Shown: positions 27,635-39,286, numbered from the stretch's first letter. The stretch is DNA of 64,000 bases from Adiantum capillus-veneris (GCA_014529385.2 CM043962.1:128960074-129024073), one strand, 5' to 3'. Notes: generated by a model from the sequence alone, not told the origin. Program-made: numbers and translations.

Positions 27635-29726
27635 ACCTCTCAGAGAGAACAAGAGAGAGCTTCTTATTCTTATACTATACAGTGAATAAGTGGAGACTAA
27701 GTGGGCACTCAGAGACACTATGTCTGACCTCGAGTAAGGCACATCGCCTTTACCCCAATAAACTCCCACTTAAAGGTGAGTGTATCAATAAGTGGAAATA
27801 CTATAGGACCTAGTAGAATATACATGAAAATAAGCGAGAGACTCTCTCAAAATACATGCATGCCACTGTGTAGACTATAGCAATGTGCGAAAGCGTGTAT
27901 CCCAGTAAAGTGGGCATGCATATCCTGTACGTATCCCAGAGTGAGTTGCATAGATCCATGATGCATGTCAATCATCACATGACTAACAATGCCAAGTTCA
28001 AGCGCTACAAGTGCAATTGCTATCTCGAGTATTGGCATGAGACTCCCAAATGAGACTCTTGAATGCTGATGAAACTTGCATGATATCTTCTAGCCAATCC
28101 CCCGTATCTGTATCAACGCCCAATGCAACCTCTACCAATCTATCCATGGTAGGGACCTCAATGCTATGTGCATCCTCTACATCATTGGGACTACTCATCA
28201 CATGTCATGACATCACCATATTAGCTTCTAGCACGAGCATATAAGAAAACTCTATATCATCCATCTCTGTAGTAGAAGACATCTCTGTCCTAAGAGGATC
28301 AGTATGAGGTGTCTCGCTAGAGAACGAGAGAGATCTCCTTATTCTTTTATATATACAATGAATAAGGTAAGACTAAGTGGACGGTCAGACACTATGTTCG
28401 GCCTGAGGTAAGGCACTCAGCCTTTACCCCAACAACCTTCCACTTAAAGGCGAGTGTATGGATAAGTGGAACTACTATAGGACCTAGTATAATATAAATG
28501 AAAATAAGCAAGATATTATCAAAACCTACACCCATTTTCTCTCTCAAAATACATACATGCCGATGTGTAGGATCTAGCAATGTGTGGAAATGTGTATCCC
28601 ACTAGATTGCGCATGCATATCATCTACTTATCATGTAATGAGCTGCATAGATCCATGATGCATCATGCTAGTGTCAGTCATCACATGAGTGACAATTCCA
28701 ACTGCAAACGCTTCCAATCCAACTGTTATCTCGAGTCTCGACACTAGAAGGTTGCACATGAGACTCACAAAGACTAATTAAAACTACATGATGTCTTCTA
28801 GCCGATCTTTGGTATCTGTATCGATGCTCAATGCGATCTTTGCCAATCTATCCATGGTAGGCACCTTAATGCTATGTGTATCCTTTACATCATCAAGACA
28901 GCTTGTCGTATGTTCTTACATCACTGTATCAGTCTTTAGTATGGGCATATTAAAAAACTCTATATCATCCATCTACGTAGTAGAAGGCATCTTTGTCTTT
29001 ACAAGATCAATCTCATGTGTCTCACTAGAGAACAAGAGAGAGCTCCTTATTCTTATACATGTACAATGAATAAGGTGGGACTAAGTGGCCATTTGGACAC
29101 TATGTCTAACATGAAGTAAGACACGCCACTTTTACCCCAAAAACCTCCCACTTAAGGTGAGTGTACTGATAAGTGGAGCTACTATAGGACTTAGTAGAAT
29201 ATACATGAAAATAAGCAAGAGTCTCTCTCAAACTACACAAATTGGCTCTCTCAAAATACATAGATGTCTCCATGTAGGCTCTAGCCATGTGTGAAAGCAC
29301 ATATCCCACTAGAGTATGCATGCATATCTGTAGGTATCCCATAATGATTTGCATAGCTCCATGATGCATCATGCTAGTGTCAATCATTGCAAGACTAACA
29401 ATGCCAATTGTAGACGCTCATATTATAGATGTTGTTATCTTGAGTTTCAACACTAGAAGGTCATACATGAGACTCCCAAAGGCCAATTAAAATTGCATGA
29501 TATCTTCCAGCCAGTCCCTGGTATCCCTATTGACGCTCAATGCAACCTTTGTAATTCTATCCATGGTAGTCACCTCAATGCTATGTGCATCCTTTGCATC
29601 ATTAGGACTACTCGTCCCATGTCCTAGCATCACTATATCAGCCTCTAGTATGAGCATATCAAAAAACTATACATCATCCATCTCCATAGTAGGAGGCATC
29701 TTTCTCCTAAGAGGAACAATCTATCG
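27635..29726 (-). repeat. Tandem array of three units of about 700 bp
   Basis: Head-to-tail units start at about 27635, 28311 and 29019, and the next boundary is at 29727. Periods are 675, 708 and 708 bp, all multiples of three. Copies are roughly 80% identical. On the minus strand each unit contains a conserved reading frame of about 75 codons that begins near 28282, 28990 and 29690 and shares blocks such as DAHSIEVPTMDR and WLEDIM. A TATA box lies just upstream of two of the frames (28346-28355 and 29052-29057). Each frame carries one or two stops. The differences between units are largely conservative at protein level, which suggests coding ancestry. I do not recognise the protein. Confidence 0.8.
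28346..28355 (-). promoter_or_regulatory. TATA box of array unit
   Basis: On the minus strand the sequence reads TATATATAAAAG, a near-ideal plant TATA box. It lies about 65 bases upstream of the ATG at 28282 of the conserved short frame. The next unit has the weaker TGTATAAG at the equivalent place. Confidence 0.5.
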
Positions 29727-29739
29727 TGTCTCGCTAGAG

Positions 29740-31250
29740 CACGATTGCTCTAAATTTTTTTCTACAAACACATCGTGCATAGCAATCTAGAGATCTATGA
29801 AAGAGACTCGTCTTTTCTCTTGCTAACATGTCTGCAACCAAATCAAGACCAAACCGTTTTGTACCTCAGATACATGCAATGTCATGACTTCCTTGCAATC
29901 ACTAACAATATGCAATGCATCTGGAAACACCTCTCTAAGCAATATCTTTTGACATACATAATCTGCTAAGTGTATCACTAGGATCAAAATCTATTTCAAT
30001 TGAGAAACATGATGCACAAGTGGAATTGTATATGATGCACTATTGGGCAACGACATGCATTCATCTCATGCTCTTGCAATGCCAAACACCAAATCATCAT
30101 CCAAGTGCATTCAACCAAGACTCCCACTGGAGAAAGCATTAAACCACTCATGACATCATGTGATATGGAAGATTCCATCTTCATCTAGCAACCAACGAAG
30201 ATAAATTTCCCATATGTAAGACATATGACCAAAAGGAACACTAGAGACAAATGTGACAACACCATTATTGGCATATGAAACCACCTTCCAAGCATGTGTC
30301 AAAATCGCATCTACATCTTGCATACATATCCTCTGCTACCTCATACGCCTGAAGCGATGTCTTCTAATGTGGCTTGTGTGACCACAATGTCAACAACGTA
30401 AGTATCAGCATGAATGAGACCTCCATCTCTCACTAGTCATCTCTATGAACTCAAAAACCTTACATATATCCACTAACGGGATGTCAAGAAACAAAAGTCT
30501 GCATATGCATCAAAAGTGGCACCAATAAAACCAAAACTATGGTGAGAATTACTGGGAGAAATTTGACAGAGTCTCTCAAATAAACCGAGTCTCTAGGATA
30601 AACCAAGCAAAATCTCAATCACAATCTCAACCATAAAACACATCAAAAGATACCAAAGTGGGAGATCACCTTGACCACTAAAACCATAGCCAATCAATGC
30701 ATGAATTCAATGCTCACATATGCAATCTATAGCTCAATGTATGGCTCTACCAAAAGATAACAGAAAGCAATTTCCAACCTCTACAAAAACCAACATAATC
30801 CGCGCGTAATCAAGCCCCAAATGAAAGCGCAAGCACAACGAGTAGCAGATAGTCAACATTGTGATAAACAGCTCTCAACCAAGCATAAAACAGATGATTA
30901 CATTCATAAGTAGATAGCAAAAGCAATGATAACTATGCATCCCACAAATAGTGCTACAAAATCTGATCACCACGTATACCTATACTTGGACGTGTGAACC
31001 TATAGAACCTATAGCTACATGTAACTTGTAGCCACAACAAGCATACTCAAATAATCACCCCTATGAGAGTGTCTAAAACAGGATATGCTTCAACAAATCC
31101 AGAAAATCCCCAAAAATCACATTAACTCAAAAGCATCACCGCAAAACACTATGTATACTCACATGCAATTTTTATGGCCGGATTTCTTCGTTTTACCAAT
31201 ATTTTGCCCGAAAAATGGCTATTTTTACATATATACACACACCTAGAGGC
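29740..31250. other. No recognisable gene
   Basis: About 1.5 kb of AT-rich DNA next to the 3' end of element 1's pol. Element 1's 3' LTR should lie here, but nothing resembles the 55.04-56.4 kb LTR. Confidence 0.45.
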
Positions 31251-32380
31251 CTAATTTGACGTTAAGCCCCATATACTTGTAGATTCGTGTTGTATAAGGG
31301 CATATGTACTTAGATTAGTCCAATAAAATTTGCAATCAAACGAAAACCCTTCAAAATAGTCGAAAAACATGCCCTGTTTTGCTCTTTTCACCTTCATTGG
31401 CTCCGCATTGAGAATGCCTCCCCCCCTCCTAGTCGGAGTCCTCCCGGACGACAAGGTATCACCTCGGGGTATGTGTAGTGCATGGGTTAAAAATTGATAC
31501 TTTTTTAAATGATACTTTTTTAACCGACACCCACTAATCCAATTTGGCATATCTTCTCCTGCCAATGTAGCAAGTTTGACAGCTCCACTTTGTAATAAGT
31601 CACTAATCACAAAGGGTCCCATCCCTCGCTTTTTAAGTTTTTTGGCATGTTGTTTCAAAGTATAAACAAGTACATAATCACCTGTTTTGAACTCTTTCGT
31701 ACGCACATGCTTGTCAAAAAACTCTTTTTGTCTTCTCTTTTTAGCATAGATCGAAGCTACAGCTCTCAGTCAAAGTTCATCTAGCTTTTCAAGATCATCT
31801 ATTCTTGAAGAGAGCTCATGGCCTGTCCATTCTAAGCATTTCGCTACTCGTAGAGTTGGAATCAAAAACTCTATGGGTAATATAGCGTTTAGGCCAAACA
31901 CCATGTTGTACGGTGTGGTTCCGATTGATGTTTTGTAAGCTACCTTGTATGCCCATAGTGTTGAGTGTAATTGTTGATCCCAGTTTGTCCTTGATTCTGA
32001 TACAATTTTAGTCAAAACACTGCATAGTGTTTTATTTGTGGCCTCAGCTTGTCCATTTGCCTGTGGATTATATGGAGTAGATTTTCTATGTATGACCATG
32101 AATTCCTCTAGCAGATATTCAATGACTTCATTAAGAAAATGTGTTCCTCGATCACTGACAATTTCTGTTGGTAATCCGTATCGTACAAAGACATTCTCAT
32201 ACAAAAATTGTGCAGTGGTTCTTGTGTCTGCTTTTTATGTTGCTTTGGCTTCAGCCCATTTTGTGAGATAGTGCGTAGCCACAATGATATATTGGGTATG
32301 GGTGCGATATGCAGGGGGTGAAATAGGCCCCACAAAATCAATTCCCCATTTTGCAAATGTCCGTGTTCCCATCATTCGCC
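31251..32380 (-). pseudogene. Element 1 integrase core and C-terminal domain
   Basis: Integrase inserts the cDNA into host chromosomes. The catalytic D,D-35-E triad is complete: Asp in WGIDFVGPI (about 32330), Asp in SDRGTHF (about 32145), and Glu 36 residues later in NGQAEATNK. The C-terminal domain (31706-31500) has GPFVISDL and GCRLKKYH, typical of the beta-barrel domain of gypsy integrases. No chromodomain is visible. In-frame stops lie at about 32232 and about 31769. An open tail of about 70 residues reaches 31251. Confidence 0.88.
31412..31427 (-). promoter_or_regulatory. Purine tract at the end of element 1 pol
   Basis: Read on the minus strand: AGGAGGGGGGGAGG. This is a good polypurine tract at the end of the integrase reading frame, where the 3' LTR would begin, but no homologous 3' LTR follows it. 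Confidence 0.5.
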
Positions 32381-33140
32381 ATAGTGGCATCTCATCTCTC
32401 TTTATTGGCACCTTAGTGCGCTGACATGCGTCACAACGCTTTACAAACTCCTCAACATCCATGTGCAATGTAGGCCACAATATTCCAGCGGTTAAGACAA
32501 TTTTTGTCGTCTTATCGCCTGAAAAATGGCCTCCACTTATTCCTCCATGTGCGTGTTCTAAAATCAGTAGGTATACACTTTCACTTGCACAGATTCTAAG
32601 TTGATTGTCCTTTCCTCTCTTGTAGAGTTGATTTCCAATTAAATTAAAGTCTCGAGCCTCCAACTCTATAGCCCTTTTTCGCGCTTTTGTTATGTTTTTA
32701 GGAAATGTCCTTGTTGTTAAGAAATCAATGATATATTGACTCCATGCAGGTGCAATGGTTACCTGGAACAATGTCGCGTGATCCACCGGTCGTTTGGCAC
32801 TACATATAGTACAATTGTTAACATAAGCATGTGTGTCAGCATACATAGTTGGCCAATAAACTCCTAAGTGTTTCAATCTTTAATGTGTTTTCATTGTTGA
32901 ACAATGAAATGCACAGTCTTGGATGTGTGCTTCTTCAAGATAACACTCGAATTCCTCTGGATTTATACATAATCGTAGAATTTGGTCCAAGCCTACAGTC
33001 GTCCTGCAATCAACTGAAAATTTTTTGTTTGTCGAAATGTTTGTTGTTTGGATCTGTCTTCCTTGTTATCAAATCTACCTCCAAAGGAAAGAATGCTAAC
33101 AATTTCCTGAGACCATTTGGGTATCATTTCAATATTAAAA
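32381..33140 (-). pseudogene. Element 1 duplicated integrase zinc-binding module
   Basis: Two successive copies of the stretch that normally joins RNase H to the integrase core. The first starts PKWSQEIV (about 33127) and continues through an EEAHIQDCAFHC motif to YWPTMYADTHAYVNNCTIC (about 32800). The second starts PAWSQYIIDFL (about 32750) and continues through YKRGKD and HAHGGISGGHFSG to WPTLHMDVEEFVKRCDACQ (about 32410). Each has a His-His-Cys-Cys-type zinc site, though the first is degraded and contains a stop. Element 2 has a single copy. This zinc domain helps integrase multimerise and bind LTR ends. Confidence 0.7.
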
Positions 33141-34257
33141 AGATAAGCATCAGGTATGTCATCATCTATTCCTTCAGGAGCTTTCCCGTTTTGTAGCCTT
33201 GAAAGATGATCCGTCCGTAGATGAGTTTTACCCTTTTTTACTACCACTGTGAAGTGAAACTCTAGCAATATAATAAACCACCGTACAATGCTCCCAGTAT
33301 TGCATGGTTTATTACTAGATACAAAAGAGCTTGATGATCTGTGAAGAACACAAATTTGTTTGCAAGCAAGTAATGCCGAAATTTCTTTACATCATAAATC
33401 ATTCTTAATCCCTCTCTTTCAGTGGTGGTGTAGGTCTTTTCTGCTCTATTTAGTTGTCAGCTCGCATAACAAACAAGAAAATCCATTGTTCCTTCTCCAG
33501 GTTGAGCCAGAATACTCCCAATTGCGTATGCAGAGGCATCAATGTGAACATGGAATATCTTTTTCCAATCTGGTGCTTTAAGTACAGGTGTTGATACAAG
33601 GTTTTCCTTAAGCTTTTGGAATGAAGTTTCACACTCCTCAGTCCAGTCGAAACTGACTAATAAGCGATATAGTGGTTCTGCAATGACCGCATACATATAT
33701 ATGAATCTTCGATAATATCCGCAGTGTCCCATGAAGGATTGTACTTGTTTGGCATTACTAGGCCTGGGCAAGTCTGCTATGACTCTAATTTTGTCTAGGT
33801 CAGTTGTTATGCCATTTCTTGAAACAATATGTCCTAAGATGCGGCCTTGCCTTACCATAAAAATGCACTTTTCCGGGTTGAGACAGATTCGATATGTTCT
33901 GCACTTCTCAAATACCTTTTGTAAATGGTCCATATGTTCTTCTCGTATAAGAGAGTGGACACAGAGATCATCCATATATATTTCTAAGAATATTCTCAGG
34001 TATTCTTTGAATGCATGAGTCATTAACCTTTGGAAGGTAGCTAGGGCATTGGTTAGGCCAAAAGGCATAACTCTATACGCATATATTCCCCACTCTGTGG
34101 CAAATGCTATTTTGTGTTGATCCTCTATTGCAATTGCCAATTGGTTATAGCCCGAAAACCCATCTAAAAAGGAATAGGTCCATTTTCTTGCCACCCTCTC
34201 AAGCACATGTTCTGTGATCGGCAAAGGATAATTATCCCTTATTGTGGCTGCGTTCAC
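33141..34257 (-). pseudogene. Element 1 reverse transcriptase (C-terminal two thirds) and RNase H
   Basis: Reverse transcriptase motifs in order: YSFLDGFSGYNQ, MPFGLTNALATFQRLM, the catalytic YMDDLCVHS (about 33975-33950), and LNPEKCIFMV with GHIVS. RNase H follows, with its first catalytic Asp in HVHIDASAYAIGSIL (about 33540). The second half of RNase H lies beyond a frameshift near 33457 and ends in the DHLSRL motif (about 33215). This half of the enzyme looks well preserved compared with the rest. Confidence 0.9.
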
Positions 34258-34270
34258 TTTTTTTGAGGTT

Positions 34271-34298
34271 CACACACACACACACACACACACACACA
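34271..34298. repeat. (CA)14 microsatellite inside reverse transcriptase
   Basis: A CA run that on the coding strand replaces the codons of the conserved motif KLRVCVDLKK. The intact element 2 sequence at the same place contains a short GTGTG word, so the run probably grew from it. It now encodes Cys-Val repeats and ends in a TGA stop. Confidence 0.93.
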
Positions 34299-34710
34299 GC
34301 TTTCCGTTCTTTTTGGGGACAACCACAATGGGTGAAACCCAATCTGTATGCTCGATTTCATAGATGAATTGAGCATCCATCAGCTTATCAATCTCTTCTT
34401 TGATTTGTTTAGCGAATGTGTCATTATATGTGTAAGGACGTTGTTTGCTAGGTTTGGTATCTGATTTCAAAGGAATTGTATGTTGGTATATCGATGGATC
34501 AACTCCTTTGAGGTCTTTGTAGGACCATGCAAACACATCTTTATACTTCTTGAGAAGTTTTGTTAGCCTTTCTTCTTCTTCACGCTCTAAATCAGTTGCT
34601 ATATAGACAAACCGAGGCTCTTCGCCTGGCGCAGTGAGGTCTATCCGTTTTGCATTTTCCGGCCCAGTGTAAGATTCTTGGTTTATTCTTTCCCTTATTG
34701 GTGGTGTCAT
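34299..34710 (-). pseudogene. Element 1 reverse transcriptase N-terminal part
   Basis: The N-terminal fingers region, with DVFAWSYKDLKGVDPSIYQH, then KQRPYTYN and WVSPIVVVPKKNGK, characteristic of plant gypsy reverse transcriptases. The frame runs into the CA microsatellite. The downstream part of the enzyme resumes in the same frame after a single TGA. Confidence 0.88.
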
Positions 34711-34725
34711 TATGATTTTTTTGTC

Positions 34726-36222
34726 TTAGATGGTGAATTTTCGATAGTGGGATGGTACATTCATGTTTCCTTTTTCTGAATCCTCCTTACCGTCACTTTC
34801 TCCCTCAATAGTCCATACCTCTCGTAACGACCGTTTTAGTTCTTGGTATTTCTTTTTACGCTCCATTTTGGTCCACTCTGGATCTTTTGTCTTTTCCTGT
34901 TTTGATTGTTGAGATTTTCTTGATTTTGTTTCTGTTTTAGTCTTCCGTGCTTGTTTTATTTCCTCATGTGTCCTTTCCCTTCTAACTCTTGAGAATCTAA
35001 TTCCTGATATTTGGTCTTTTACACAATCCTCTGCCTTGACAAGCATTAGATAGTGAGTTTTATCTTTTATCCTTGGTATCAGGTTCTCTCTAATGTTGTT
35101 TTCTGTTCTTTTTTTCCTATAGCGTTCCTGACGTATAGGGTGTTGATTTGCAAGATCATAAAATCTGATATCTGTAGTTGTTTTCCTACTCTCGCTCGAG
35201 CTGTTTGAACACTCGTTATCTGCATCGTGACTTAGTTCCAGATGCTCAAAGGAGTCATAAAACTCTTCTTGTTCTGGTGAGTCTATATACTCATCTCCTG
35301 CTGGTATAAGGTTTACCATGTAATAGGGTAGCACATCATAGCCATCCTTATCGCAAAATTTTGTCGTTGAGCCATCTGTAATAGTAGAGACATCCAATGT
35401 TGCTAGTATGTGTTCCCATTCCAGAGGTTCTAAGGCATCTTCGGAAAAAGGTTCCGGAATGTAATCCTTGTCCTCAATAGCTCTTTCTAAGATACATTCC
35501 TCTCTTTTTAAGCTCCCACAATGTGAAGCTCCGCACATCCATAGCTCTTTTTTCTGCCCTAACCATGCTGGGAGTTCGGACCCTGCCAATGTAGCTGAAT
35601 CAAACTCTTCCACTGGGGTCTGGTTCACATCCTTGTAACTATGGTCTTTTAGGTATATTTTGGTTGTAGTCTCCCCACGTCTGAGGTATATGTGGTCGTA
35701 ACCCCAATCCTGGACCATCTTTAATTGTCTCATGAATGGTCTTCCCAAGATGATCCCGTAATTGTTCTTTTTGTCGAAATCAACTATTGCAAATGTATGC
35801 TCATACTCGATTCCGCAAGAGGTGACAATTACTTTTTCTAAAAGTCCTAGAGGCTTTTCCATGAACCCATTTTCCAGTTGCAATTTCATTATGGTAGCTC
35901 TCAAAGCCGATTTTCCCCATTTTTTCCATATTTCTTTGGTGGCGATAGCGACTCCTGCTTCACTGTCAAGAATAGCTTTGGATACTACTCCTTGAAATTC
36001 TACTGGTAGTGTGGTATTTCCATCTTCTCCCTCGTTATATTCTCCAACCTCAACCTTGTTTAAAGGTATTGGCCTAGTGTTTAGTTGAGGTTTGTCCAAT
36101 TCTCTGATCCCTTCTTGAAGCTTCGAGGTACGGTCTTTTACTCCAAATTTTTCTAAGCATTTGCCTACGGTGGTCCACATGTTTGTTCGTAACCTAGGAG
36201 TTTGGCTAATGTGGTTGTGCAT
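34726..36222 (-). pseudogene. Element 1 retropepsin-like protease and linker
   Basis: A frame of 498 codons. A retropepsin fold is recognisable at about residues 70-190. The active-site loop reads ILDSEAGVAIAT (canonical family pattern D-[ST]-G-A), and the C-terminal hallmark IILGRPFMRQ is intact. Replacing the loop glycine with Glu should impair catalysis. The rest is an acidic, then very Lys/Arg/Glu-rich linker (residues 330-480) leading to reverse transcriptase. The protease would cut the polyprotein during particle maturation. Confidence 0.8.
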
Positions 36223-37199
36223 GCCACAGGGGTGGACAATAACTCAATCAACCCTTGTGAATCCATCACTATATTGGAAGAAAGTCTTTGAGATGAAATT
36301 GCTCTCACCTCAGACTTAGCTTCATACTCCCCTAGGTAGGAGGGTAGAGTTTTTAGCGAATCTGGTTGGTTGTGCCCCGAACTAATTGAACCTTGGTCCC
36401 CCCCTTGTGAATGCATATCAAAGTTCATTTGTGATCTTGCTTCAAACTCTTCAATGGGAGATAAGATCTCATTTTTCTCCTTTCTAGTGCTATTTATTTG
36501 GTGGTTCACCCTGTTAGCTTCATTTGCTTCCCGAATTTGCTTCCACAGGTCATCTAGACTGTTACAATCCTTACCTATTTCTACCAATGTTTTAGACTGG
36601 AAACCATCAATCGTCTCATTTGTTGTATTTGGTACTATGATAGGTTCTCTCCTAGACTCAAAGGCAGTCATGAGTCTCTCCTTCGTGTCTACTTGTTTCT
36701 CTAGAGTTGGTTTGATAGGGGTTGGAGATGGTACCTTGTGCCAACTTGCAGGTTTACCAAGCGGATTTTCTATCAAGGATTGGGTTGTTTCAATCATCTT
36801 TCGACACATTTCCAACCTCTGTTTTTCTATTTTTGCATATGGATAAGTCATCCATCTTTGCTCTTGGTTTTGGTTGTTTTTTAGTCTGGCTTCGTATGCT
36901 TTTAAAAGTGTGTCCAGCTGCTCATTTACTTTTTCTACCAGCACTGATCCTGCACTTTTGGGTTCTACTATTTCCTTAGCTCCTTTGGTTGTAGCAGTGT
37001 GTGAACTTAAATTAGTTAGATCCTCTAACCGCTCCAATCTATCCTTTGTGTGTTTTAACTCCTCGGATAGAGCCGTTTGCTCTCGTTCTCTCCTGGCTTT
37101 CATACGCGCCTTTCTAGCTGTCCAAGTGCTTCTCTGATTTTTCATTTCTGCACTTGGGGCATCGGTCTTTGGCTCTTCAATTATGGGTTCGTTTTTCAT
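36165..37199 (-). pseudogene. Element 1 gag-pol linker with coiled coil
   Basis: An open frame of 344 codons. It begins with a highly charged stretch (ARKARMKARREREQTALSEE) predicted by eye to form a coiled coil, followed by a Gln/Asn/Ser-rich region without known motifs. It lies between the zinc knuckles and protease and overlaps the protease frame by 58 bases, so a frameshift separates them. Confidence 0.6.
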
Positions 37200-37299
37200 T
37201 CATTAAGCTTGTGCTCGTGTCACTACCTGCATAGGTATTACTGTTTTGTTTTCCTACCTTCCACTGAAAGGCACTCCTTCCAGCATGTTCAAAGTAGTT

Positions 37300-38315
37300 T
37301 TTGCTCCTTTGCTCGGGTTCTTAGGGCAATCAGGAATCAAGTGAGTAATTCCACACTCGATGCAATACACGTTGACTCTAATGATTCCATCGTGAGGACA
37401 ATCCCTTAGCCAATGATCTCCGCCACACTTGTAGCAGGGTCCCTTAGGCTATTGAGGTGCTCCTTGAGCTCCTCTCTGTTGGTACGCATGCCTCTGCCCG
37501 CCCATGCCTCCGTTGGCTATGAACAAAAGTGTTCGTTCATCCAAGATGTATCTTCCTTCTCCTACTGCCTATGCAGTTGTTGGTGGTCCTGTACTTCCAA
37601 TCATGCTCCAAGGTTCTGGCGTTGGGGGTTCTTCCGGTGGATAATAGACAGGATTTGCTGCATATGCATTGGAATCTTCGTAATATGCATGCATAGGTAC
37701 CAAAGCCTTCTCTTCTGGTTTGTTTATCGTTGGTGTGTATCTTATGCCAACCGGTCGTAATCCTGGTAGGGGTGGTTGTTGCCCCAATACTGGTTGTGGT
37801 TTTTCAACACCTACAGGTCCTGGTAGGTTGCCTGCTTGATACCTAGGCATTGGTGGAAGTTGAGGAGATACTACCTGAGCTTGGGGAGCATAAGGTCGCT
37901 CTCTCACATATCCCTTGTTATAATAACATTCCTCCGTCACATGGTTTGTCCATTTTTGTTCAATAGCACACCACTTCCGTTGCTTAGCCTGAGGCTTGGC
38001 ATACATATTAAATTTTTTTAGCACTTCCTCCACAAGCTACTCCTGGCTTACAGCTACTTCTCCTTTCGGTGTTGTCTTAGCGGAATTGCTTCCACTTTGT
38101 TGTGAGGATGAATCGTCATCAAGATCCTTGAATTCACCCTCCTTGTAGACCACAGAATTGTCTACAAGGTAAAGAGCATCCTTAGTTAACTCATTTAACG
38201 TCATGCTCCTCTTCATATGTAAGTCCTTCTGGAGATCTGCGTTCCTTAGTCCTTGAATAAAAATAAGCATAAGTCTGGACTGAGTTGACAGTTCTTCCAC
38301 AGGGCAGAACTTCAC
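37300..38315 (-). pseudogene. Element 1 gag: capsid end and two zinc knuckles
   Basis: The C-terminal capsid region with LIFIQGLRNADLQKDLH and LVDNS (38315-38037), then a Trp-Cys-Ala-Ile-Glu segment and a Pro/Gln-rich stretch containing PQPVLGQQPPLPG (about 37785). Two zinc knuckles follow near 37435 (CYKCGGDHWLRDC) and 37365 (CIECGITHLIPDC). Both have three, not four, residues between the second Cys and the His. The protein would package element RNA. Confidence 0.8.
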
Positions 38316-38319
38316 ATAT

Positions 38320-38663
38320 CTTTTTAGTCATAGGGCTGCCTTTCGCACAGATTCTCCTTCTTTATGTTTGAATTTATGGATTTGTGAGACTGTATTATGA
38401 GCTATCCCCCTTTGTGAGAATTCCTCAATAAACTCGTCAAAAACCTCCTCCATAGACTCGAAATCTCTACGCTCCACACAATCAAACCAAGTAGCGGCAT
38501 CCTCTTCTAGGGTAACCCTGCAAATTGAGTAGGGAAGTCCGAAACTTCTTCACTCTAATTACACGCACAAAGACTGCGACATGATCCCTAGGATCTCTGT
38601 TTCCCCTGTATTTCTTGTTTACCCATTTTTGCACCTGAGAAGGTCTAATTCTATGATGGTCTA
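38320..38663 (-). pseudogene. Element 1 gag capsid start, cut by element 2
   Basis: This contains RIRPSQVQKWVNKKYRGNRD followed by HVAVFVRVIRV, equivalent to the capsid block of G0 at 10.1 kb. A frameshift follows near 38520. The upstream codons of the same gag lie at 52584 and beyond. Confidence 0.75.
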
Positions 38664-38895
38664 TGTGTGCTCCTTGCCGCACTGTCGAAGCAAGGGCCTT
38701 GCCTAACACTGTGTGCGAGCCATAGACGGCTCCAAGCACACAACTAGCTTAACTAGTAACCTCAAAAGAGACCAATGGTGTGTCACTCACTGCTCTATGC
38801 TCCTGCCGTGGAGGATTCCTCGCCGCGAAGAAGAAGGAGACGCCGCTACGTCGCGCTCAACCGCTTCACCGCCGTCGTGCCGCCGCAATGCTCGA

Positions 38896-38960
<65 letters not shown>

Positions 38961-39286
38961 CACACACACACACACACAAGGAGGTGAAGAAGAAGAAGAT
39001 GGAGATGGAGATGGAGATGGAGCAAGAGCACTCTTCTATTGCACAAATGAGAGAATGAGTGAATTTTAGGTTTAGTTGGCTTTTATATGAGCTCACCCCA
39101 TTCACACTTGGGCACCCATGCTTAGCCAAATAATCCCTTGAATGTCCCAGTTAGAGTGACCCTCTCATCGGCGATCACTCTTACCCTTTTCCTATTGGTC
39201 CGACAAGCCCGGTACCTGACTCTACCAAATACATAATACACGTCCGTCGTAGGTGATGGGGTGTCCGTGAGCCGTGAGGGTTAACA
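38664..39286 (-). repeat. 3' LTR of element 2
   Basis: 623 bp. On the element's strand it begins TGTTAACCCTCACGG. A TATA box, CATATAAAAGCC, lies at 39081-39092. A GGAGAT hexamer repeat and a CT/AC microsatellite (38899-38978) are longer here than in the 5' LTR. The far edge abuts the target duplication GTCTA at 38659-38663. Confidence 0.92.

Larger units (their letters stand above)
31251..38663 (-). mobile_element. Gypsy element 1, pol and most of gag (left part)
   Basis: A minus-strand Ty3/gypsy element read right to left: gag, zinc knuckles, coiled-coil linker, protease, reverse transcriptase, RNase H, a duplicated zinc-binding module, integrase. At 38663 it is cut by element 2 and continues at 52584-56.4 kb with the N-terminal gag, leader, tRNA-Asp-like primer site and 5' LTR. 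The 5-bp duplication GTCTA at 38659-38663 and 52584-52588 proves the split. Many frameshifts and stops make it inactive. The primer site and lack of a chromodomain place it near the Tat/Athila group; that placement is inference. Confidence 0.88.

Noticed and set aside
36370-37409. Several plus-strand frames of 85-158 codons opposite element 1
   Set aside because: They are antisense to gag-pol coding sequence and show no motifs.
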